The notes under the pieces: model-generated
What the model was told of the DNA's origin: nothing
What the model saw: the letters and a program-made list of their open reading frames with translations, nothing else
The model's database searches: none
Assembly: GCA_031284185.1 (NCBI GenBank)
Contig: JAITAJ010000343.1
Coordinates: forward strand, 1 to 10,403
Direction of reading: 5' to 3'
Source: Accumulibacter sp.
Lineage (GTDB): Bacteria > Pseudomonadota > Gammaproteobacteria > Burkholderiales > Rhodocyclaceae
Length of the DNA stretch: 10,403 nucleotides
Position numbers and translations under genes: made by a program
Part shown: positions 5,542-10,403 of the stretch, piece after piece
Numbering within the stretch: position 1 is the first letter of the stretch
Layout of the letters: each line of letters opens with the position of its first letter

Positions 5542-6348
5542 ATGCTGATTCCGTTGTCCCTCCAAATCGTTCTGGCCTGTCTGCTCGGCGGTGTGTTGAG
5601 CATCGGCGCCGCGGCGCTGATCATGTTCGGCCTTCCGCGCCGGTGGATCACGCTCACCGTCAGCTTTTCCACCGGCCTGCTCCTGGCGATGGCCCTGCTG
5701 CGCCTGCTGCCGGAAGCGCTGGAGGACGACCTGACGCCGCACGCGGCGTTCTCCATCCTGCTCGGCGGCATCCTGTGCTTTTTCGCTCTGGAAAAGATCG
5801 CGCTGTGGCGCCACGCGCATCACGAATCAGAGGACAGCGCTTCGAGAGGACAGAGGACGGCGGGGGACGACGCGCAAGCCGGGAGTCACGCGCATGTCCA
5901 CGACGCGAACGAGGGCGCCCTGGCCATTCTTGTCGGCGACGGGTTCCACAACTTCACCGACGGCCTGCTCATCGCCGCCGCTTTTCTCACCGACCCGGTA
6001 CTCGGCTGGAACACGACGCTGGCTGTCATCGCGCACGAGGTTCCGCAGGAAGCCGGCGATTTCGCCATCCTGCTCGGCGCGGGCTGGAAGCGCGCGCGAG
6101 CCGTCTTCTGGAACGTCGTTTCCAGCCTGAGCGCCGTCCTCGGCGGTCTCGTGGGCTATTACATGCTCGACCGCGCCCATGACTGGATTCCGGTGATCCT
6201 CACCATTGCCGCCTCAAGTTTTATCTACGTCGCCATCGCCGACCTGATGCCCCGGCTCAAACGCGAATCCTCGTCGATCGGCTGGCACAGCCTGTTGCTG
6301 ATCGCCGGCATCGCCGTCGTCGCGTTGAGCGCCGGACATTCGCACTGA
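5542..6348 (+). CDS. ZIP-family metal transporter
   Basis: ZIP proteins move zinc, iron or manganese into the cytoplasm across the inner membrane. The 268 residues show about eight hydrophobic segments, the first at 7-29. The metal site is seen in TM4 HNFTDG (136-141) and TM5 HEVPQEAGDF (165-174), the family signature. The variable loop between TM3 and TM4 is rich in histidine (HAHH at 91-94, HAHVH at 116-120), as usual for metal sensing. A dispersed repeat lies in frame in this loop (residues 96-107). The ATG at 5542 gives the complete first helix, although the ribosome site (GAG 7 bp upstream) is weak. It stands alone in its direction and converges on the helicase gene, 14 bp apart. Which metal it carries cannot be read from sequence. 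Confidence 0.92.
   Translation: MLIPLSLQIVLACLLGGVLSIGAAALIMFGLPRRWITLTVSFSTGLLLAMALLRLLPEALEDDLTPHAAFSILLGGILCFFALEKIALWRHAHHESEDSASRGQRTAGDDAQAGSHAHVHDANEGALAILVGDGFHNFTDGLLIAAAFLTDPVLGWNTTLAVIAHEVPQEAGDFAILLGAGWKRARAVFWNVVSSLSAVLGGLVGYYMLDRAHDWIPVILTIAASSFIYVAIADLMPRLKRESSSIGWHSLLLIAGIAVVALSAGHSH
5827..5860 (+). repeat. Dispersed repeat fragment inside the ZIP coding sequence
   Basis: TCAGAGGACAG is followed by CGCTTCG and then AGAGGACAGAGGACGG. The RRGACAG units and the CGCTTCG half of the palindrome match, in reverse orientation, the copy at 2646-2788, which reads CGCTTCG...TTCAGAGGACAG on its minus strand. It stays in frame and encodes SEDSASRGQRT in the cytoplasmic histidine-rich loop. 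Confidence 0.6.
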
Positions 6349-6362
6349 TTCCCCCGGTCGCG

Positions 6363-9300
6363 CTATCGGGAGCATCCCTCGGCGGCCCAATCGACTTCGA
6401 CCAGTTCCGCGTCGGCGAACAACAGCGCGCCGCGCACCGCGCGTCCCGGATACGCGCCGGCGACCACCCGGCAATAGCCGGCGACCTGCGCCCGATAGTC
6501 GGCGATGCGCGGAGTGCCGCTGCCCGAACTCTTGTAATCGAGCACCCACAGCCCATCGGCGAATTCGACCAGCCGGTCGATGCGGAACAGGGCGCCGGCG
6601 CCATCGGCGAATTCCACTTCGTTCCAGGCCCGGCAATACAATTCGGGAACGAAGAAACGCCGCAGATGGCCGCTTGCCAGCAGACGTTCGGCGACCGGCA
6701 AGGCGCGCCGGTATTCTTCCTCATCGAAACCGAGCGCTTTCCACCACGTGGCCGTTTCGCCATCCTGCGTGCGGCGTTCCAGCAAAGCGTGCAGCAGGAT
6801 GCCGAAGCGCTCGGCATCCCGAGCCTGGGTTCTGCGCTCGCCGACGGCGGGCAGCGCCGCGATCGCGCCGTCCGTTTTCCCCGGCGGATCGTCCGGCGCG
6901 GCGACCGTCGGCAATGTGTCGCCGTAGGCGGAAGAAGCCCCCAGCCTGCCGAGCGCCGCTTGCAGCAGACGATACGGCGTGTCGTCGCGCCGTTGATTGC
7001 CTTCGATGCCGCTGGCGATGAAGACCTGGCGCGCCCGCGTCAGCGCCACGTAGAGCAGGTTCAGTTCTTCTCGCCGCGCCGCTTCCGCTTCGGCCTCGAA
7101 CAGCGCCTGGCGCGCCGCGCCGCGATCCTCCCCGCGGCCGAAAAAGGAAAAATGACGCGGTGTATCCTCGCTCGGCGGCCAATCGACGAGCACATCCCAC
7201 GATTCACCGGCGCGTGGCGAATCGTGGGCGCCGAGCAGCCAGACGATCGGCGCCTCCAGACCCTTGGCGCCGTGGATGGTGAGAATGCGCACGCGGCCCT
7301 TGCCGTCCGACTCCGCCTCGTCCTGCGCCGCCTCGATCCGTCCCTCGTCCGGCGAATCGCCGGCATCGGCCTCGCGCAGCTCGCGCAAGCTGTCGATGAA
7401 GCGCGGCAGACTCGGATAACGAGCGCCGCCGAGATCGAGCGAGAGCAGCAGCAAGGCGCGCAGATTGGCTTCGACGGCCGGCGCGGCGGCCGCCGGCGCC
7501 GCCAGGCGATAACGCGCCGGCACCTCGCCCTGGTGATAGACGCGGTCGAGCAGGTCGTGCGCCGGCAAGTGCCCGGCGACGCGCAGCCAGCCGCCGAGCA
7601 GACGCGCCGCCCGGACCAGACGCGGCGTGGCGGCGTCCGTCGACGCCAGGGCGAGCAGGCGCGGCCACCATGACGCGCCGCCCGCGCTGGCCGCGACGGT
7701 GGCGGCCAGCGCCGCCAATTCCCCGTCGCCGCAGGCGAACAGCGGCGAGCGCAGGGTCTGCGCCAGTTTCAGATCGTCGTCCGGCATGATCAGGAATTCG
7801 AGCAGCGCCACGATGTCGCGCACTTCCAGCGCGTCGAGCAGCCCGCCGCGCGATCCGGCATCGAACGGAATCCTCGCCGCTGCCAGAGCGCGCTCGTAAC
7901 ATGCCAGATGCGCGCGCGAACGAACCAGCAGCATGAAATCGCCATAGCGCGCCGCCCGCCGGACGATTCCGCCATCCGCGCCCCTCGCGTCGATCCGCCA
8001 GGCCCGGCCGTTGCCGCCGACGATCTCGGCGATTCTGGCCGCCAGCGCGGCGGCTTCCTCGCCACGGCGCAGATCTTCGGCCTCGACGTCCGGCTCGGTC
8101 AGCGGATCGCGCAAGCCGCGCCGTCCGGATTCCGCCGCCGCGGCCTCTTCCTGGCCATGCGCGTGAAGCGGCGGCAGTTCGACACGGCCCGGCAGCGCCT
8201 CGGCCAGCGAGGACTGCGGACGAAACGGCGCGAACTCCGGCACGCCGAGAAACAATTCATTGACTACCTCGATGATCGGCCCGGCGTTGCGCCGCGTCGC
8301 GTCCTGTTCGCATCGCGCCGCCGCGAATCCGCGTTGCAGGAACTCAGCCGCCACCGAGAACAGGCGCGGTTCGGCGCGGCGGAAACGGTAGATCGACTGC
8401 TTGGGGTCGCCGACGAGGAAAACGCGCGGGCGATCCGCGTCCGAGTAGGCATCGAACCACGCGCGCAGGATTTGCCACTGCAAGGCGTTGGTATCCTGGA
8501 ATTCGTCGAGCAGCACGTGCTTGTAACGCGCGTCGAGACGCGCTTGCAGAAAGGCCGCCGTGTCGCCGTCGCGCAGAAGACGGAGCACCTGCCATTCGGC
8601 ATCGGTGAAATCGATCTGCCGGCGCGCGCGCTTGAACGCCTCGACGTGCGCCAGAAAGGCGGCGAACACGGCATACGCCTGCCGGTTCAGGGCCAGAACG
8701 CGCTCGCCGGTCCGCTTTTCCAGACAGGCCAGCACGCGCTCGCCGAGCCGCGCGTGCAGATCGACGAAACGCGCCGCGCCATCCGGCGTGAGGCGTTGCC
8801 GCATGGCCTTGGTCGGCTCGCGTTTGCGCAGCCCGCCGGTCCTGGTCAGCAGCGCGGCGCGCAAGCCATCGAAGGCCGCCTCGTCATCCCCGCGCGAGCC
8901 GGCCTCCAGAGCGGCGCGCAGCCTCGCCGCCGCTTCCTGGTCGCTTTTCACGCCCGCTTCGAGGAAACCGAGGTAGGCGTGCGCGTCGCCCTCCCAGTCC
9001 TCCGCGAAGAAACCGGCCAGCGCCTCGCCCGGCTCGCCCGCGCCGAGCTGTTCGCGCAGCCTGAGAGCCAGGCGCTCCGCGAGCGCCGGCCCGCTCTCGC
9101 CGATCGCCGTTCCCAGGGCCAGCCATTCGCAGCGGCGATCGTGCGCCCGCCGCATCAGGCGGCGGGCGGAATCCAGGCCGGCGGCATCGAGCAAGGCGAC
9201 GAAGGCGCGCGTTGGCGCGCTTTCGGGGTGCTTCGCCAGTTCGTCGGCGAACGAATGCCACAGTTCGTCGAACAGGCGCGAGTCGAATTCCGCCAGCATC

Positions 9301-9716
9301 GTCCCGGCAAGATTGGCCGACAGCGGCGCCGCGGCCACGAGTTGGAGGAACCAGCCGTGAAAGGTGTTCACCGTCAATGCCGGCCGCGCCGCCAGCACGC
9401 GCTCGTACAGCCCGCGGGCCGCGCGCACGAGAGCCTCGTCCGGTTTCAGGCCGCGCTCGAAGAGAAATGCCGCGACATCGCCGTCACTGCCCGTCGCCAG
9501 CAAGCGCAGCCAGTCATCGACGCGCTCCTCGATTTCGCGCGCCGCCTTGCGCGTGAACGTGATCGCCAGAATGGCGCCGGGAGCGACACCCGCCAGCAAC
9601 AGCCGCACGATGCGGGACGCCAGAAGCCACGTCTTGCCGCTGCCGGCACATGCCTCGACGACGACGCTGCGGCTCGGGTCGAGCGCCTGGACGATCAGAT
9701 GGGAAGAGGTGGACAT
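6363..9716 (-). CDS. AddA/RecB-like UvrD-family helicase with C-terminal nuclease domain
   Basis: This 1117-residue protein is a superfamily 1A helicase-nuclease of the AddA/RecB type, acting on double-strand DNA ends in recombination repair. Helicase motifs in order: Walker A ACAGSGKT (22-29), TFTRKAAREI (53-62), NTFHGW (117-122), LLDEFQDT (402-409), VGDPKQSIYRFR (435-446), RILTIHGAKGLE (810-821) and LLYVALTRAR (888-897). The C-terminal PD-(D/E)XK nuclease is complete: H976 (GILLHALLE), D1047 (RIDRLVE), D1060 and K1062 (LDYKS), and the QxxxY motif at Q1077/Y1081. Length fits AddA and RecB. I chose ATG 9716: GGAAAC lies just upstream, the motif-rich protein starts right after it, and an upstream extension would translate a heptamer repeat. 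No AddB, RecC or RecD gene adjoins, so the partner is unknown. Confidence 0.9.
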   Translation of the reverse strand: MSTSSHLIVQALDPSRSVVVEACAGSGKTWLLASRIVRLLLAGVAPGAILAITFTRKAAREIEERVDDWLRLLATGSDGDVAAFLFERGLKPDEALVRAARGLYERVLAARPALTVNTFHGWFLQLVAAAPLSANLAGTMLAEFDSRLFDELWHSFADELAKHPESAPTRAFVALLDAAGLDSARRLMRRAHDRRCEWLALGTAIGESGPALAERLALRLREQLGAGEPGEALAGFFAEDWEGDAHAYLGFLEAGVKSDQEAAARLRAALEAGSRGDDEAAFDGLRAALLTRTGGLRKREPTKAMRQRLTPDGAARFVDLHARLGERVLACLEKRTGERVLALNRQAYAVFAAFLAHVEAFKRARRQIDFTDAEWQVLRLLRDGDTAAFLQARLDARYKHVLLDEFQDTNALQWQILRAWFDAYSDADRPRVFLVGDPKQSIYRFRRAEPRLFSVAAEFLQRGFAAARCEQDATRRNAGPIIEVVNELFLGVPEFAPFRPQSSLAEALPGRVELPPLHAHGQEEAAAAESGRRGLRDPLTEPDVEAEDLRRGEEAAALAARIAEIVGGNGRAWRIDARGADGGIVRRAARYGDFMLLVRSRAHLACYERALAAARIPFDAGSRGGLLDALEVRDIVALLEFLIMPDDDLKLAQTLRSPLFACGDGELAALAATVAASAGGASWWPRLLALASTDAATPRLVRAARLLGGWLRVAGHLPAHDLLDRVYHQGEVPARYRLAAPAAAAPAVEANLRALLLLSLDLGGARYPSLPRFIDSLRELREADAGDSPDEGRIEAAQDEAESDGKGRVRILTIHGAKGLEAPIVWLLGAHDSPRAGESWDVLVDWPPSEDTPRHFSFFGRGEDRGAARQALFEAEAEAARREELNLLYVALTRARQVFIASGIEGNQRRDDTPYRLLQAALGRLGASSAYGDTLPTVAAPDDPPGKTDGAIAALPAVGERRTQARDAERFGILLHALLERRTQDGETATWWKALGFDEEEYRRALPVAERLLASGHLRRFFVPELYCRAWNEVEFADGAGALFRIDRLVEFADGLWVLDYKSSGSGTPRIADYRAQVAGYCRVVAGAYPGRAVRGALLFADAELVEVDWAAEGCSR

Positions 9717-9758
9717 CCTTGTTTCCGGTTTTTCACCGGATGGTACCGCAACGGGGGT

Positions 9759-9814
9759 CAGTGTGCAGTGTGCAGTGTGCAGTGTGCAGAGGACAGAAGA
9801 CAGATGACAGAGGA
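9759..9814. repeat. Heptamer tandem array, 4 x CAGTGTG then 4 x CAGANGA
   Basis: Four perfect CAGTGTG units (9759-9786) are followed without a break in phase by CAGAGGA, CAGAAGA, CAGATGA and CAGAGGA (9787-9814). All eight 7-bp units begin with CAG. The second half is the same RRGACAG family as the array at 2722-2788, in the opposite orientation. It lies between the helicase gene and carA. Confidence 0.95.
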
Positions 9815-9842
9815 AGCTCGACACCGCCGAGAATGTCCTCTG
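9808..9842. other. Hairpin built on the last heptamer of the array
   Basis: The last unit CAGAGGA (9808-9814) pairs with TCCTCTG (9836-9842), and CTCG (9817-9820) pairs with CGAG (9828-9831) around a 7-base loop. As at 2646-2788, a palindrome adjoins a heptamer array, though the stem sequence differs. Confidence 0.5.
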
Positions 9843-9898
9843 CCATAGTCTCGCCTCCCTCGAGGCTGCCCTCTGAAACGCCGTCCGCTGATCTGCGA

Positions 9899-9904
9899 TA
9901 TAAT
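9899..9904 (+). promoter_or_regulatory. Likely -10 box of the carA promoter
   Basis: TATAAT is a perfect sigma-70 -10 box, 83 bp before the carA start codon. The -35 region is poor: GAAACG at 18 bp spacing or CTGAAA at 20 bp. Predicted transcription starts at about 9911, just before the hairpin at 9926-9956. Confidence 0.55.
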
Positions 9905-9925
9905 CCAACGGTTTTCAACGCGCTC

Positions 9926-9956
9926 AAGCGGGAGAGTCGGACGCTCTCCCGCTTTT
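9926..9956 (+). terminator. Terminator-like hairpin in the carA leader, possible attenuator
   Basis: AAGCGGGAGAG (9926-9936) pairs perfectly over 11 bp with CTCTCCCGCTT (9944-9954) around a 7-base loop and runs into TTTT. No plus-strand gene lies upstream to be terminated, yet it sits between the TATAAT box and the carA start. The T run is short (4), so termination may be partial. Confidence 0.6.
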
Positions 9957-9976
9957 GCGTATCTACGCTACGGAAC

Positions 9977-9981
9977 AGGAG
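9977..9981 (+). promoter_or_regulatory. Ribosome-binding site that sets the TTG start of carA
   Basis: AGGAG lies 6 bp before TTG 9988. No ATG or GTG in frame is better placed, so it supports the TTG start. Confidence 0.8.
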
Positions 9982-9987
9982 CACTCC

Positions 9988-10403
9988 TTGTCATTGCTGC
10001 CTTCTTTCCCGCCTGCCATCCTGGCGCTGGCCGACGGAACCGTTTTTCGCGGCCACGCCATCGGCGCGCCGGGGGGCGCCAGCGGCGAGGTGGTGTTCAA
10101 TACGGCGATCACCGGCTATCAGGAAATCCTGACCGATCCCTCGTATTGCCGCCAGATCGTCACCTTGACCTATCCACACATCGGCAACGTCGGCTGCAAC
10201 GAGGAGGATTTCGAGTCGCGCGCCAATTTCGCCGCCGGTCTGGTGATCCGGGATCTGCCGCTTCGCGCCGAAAGCTGGCGCCTTCGGGAGTCCTTGCCGG
10301 ATTACCTCGAAAAGCATGGGATCGTGGCCATCGCCGGCATCGACACGCGCCGGCTGACGCGCATTCTGCGCGAGAAGGGGGCGCAGTCCGGCTGCCTGAT
10401 GGC
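9988..10403 (+). CDS. carA: Carbamoyl-phosphate synthase small (glutaminase) subunit, 5' part
   Basis: CarA hydrolyses glutamine and channels ammonia to CarB, which makes carbamoyl phosphate for pyrimidine and arginine synthesis in the cytoplasm. The window holds the first 138 of about 380 residues. Family sequence is clear from AILALADGTVFRGHAIGA through GEVVFNTAITGYQEILTDPSY, TLTYPHIGNVG and GIVAIAGIDTRRLTRILREKG. This is the N-terminal CPSase domain; the class I glutaminase domain with its catalytic Cys lies past the window edge. The start is TTG with AGGAG 6 bp upstream. A TATAAT box and a terminator-like hairpin precede it, which suggests control by transcription attenuation. It is divergent from the helicase-nuclease gene. 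carB is expected next but is not visible. Confidence 0.95.
   Translation, partial: MSLLPSFPPAILALADGTVFRGHAIGAPGGASGEVVFNTAITGYQEILTDPSYCRQIVTLTYPHIGNVGCNEEDFESRANFAAGLVIRDLPLRAESWRLRESLPDYLEKHGIVAIAGIDTRRLTRILREKGAQSGCLM

Noticed and set aside
7908..9848. Long plus-strand open frame of 646 codons opposite the helicase gene
   Set aside because: It is antisense to a gene with all helicase and nuclease motifs; composition is dominated by R, Q and A as expected of a GC-rich shadow frame.
9717..9908. N-terminal extension of the helicase-nuclease to 9908
   Set aside because: The extra residues translate the heptamer array (CTLHTAHCTL) and lack a ribosome site; the conserved protein starts at ATG 9716.

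Overview
The window looks like a chromosomal piece of a high-GC betaproteobacterium, most like the Rhodocyclales or a relative. The grounds are the GC-rich codon use, a nadE-glnB pair, and NadE, PII and CarA sequences of proteobacterial type. I cannot name the species from the sequence alone.

Layout. The left edge (1 to about 312) is the 3' end of an IS5-family insertion sequence with a frameshifted transposase. It abuts a truncated copy of a periplasmic peptide-binding protein gene (256-810, minus). Its intact paralogue lies directly upstream (939-2531, minus). Next comes a divergent region carrying a tandem heptamer array, then the nadE-glnB pair (2802-4762, plus). A bidirectional terminator follows, shared with a convergent small gene of unknown function (4923-5207, minus). 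A 334-bp gene-free stretch with two inverted-repeat structures separates that gene from a ZIP-family metal transporter gene (5542-6348, plus). The ZIP gene converges, 14 bp apart, on a long gene for an AddA/RecB-like helicase-nuclease (6363-9716, minus). The right edge holds a second heptamer array, a likely promoter, a terminator-like hairpin and the 5' part of carA (9988 onward, plus), which starts with TTG.

How the genes relate. NadE makes NAD from deamido-NAD using glutamine, GlnB senses nitrogen status, and CarA uses glutamine to feed carbamoyl phosphate to arginine and pyrimidines, so three genes touch glutamine metabolism. Only nadE and glnB look like an operon. The binding proteins, the ZIP transporter and the helicase-nuclease appear to be separate transcription units.

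The most unusual feature is a dispersed low-complexity repeat. It is built from 7-bp units (consensus RRGACAG, or CTGTCYY on the other strand), in some copies next to a short GGCGC-GAA-GCGCC palindrome. Copies or pieces occur at about 899-956, 2646-2788, 5827-5860 and 9759-9842. One lies just before the nadE start codon, one seems to supply the last codons of the binding-protein gene, and one lies in frame inside the ZIP coding sequence. I see no complete new defence or metabolic system; the repeat family and its entry into genes is the best candidate for something undescribed.
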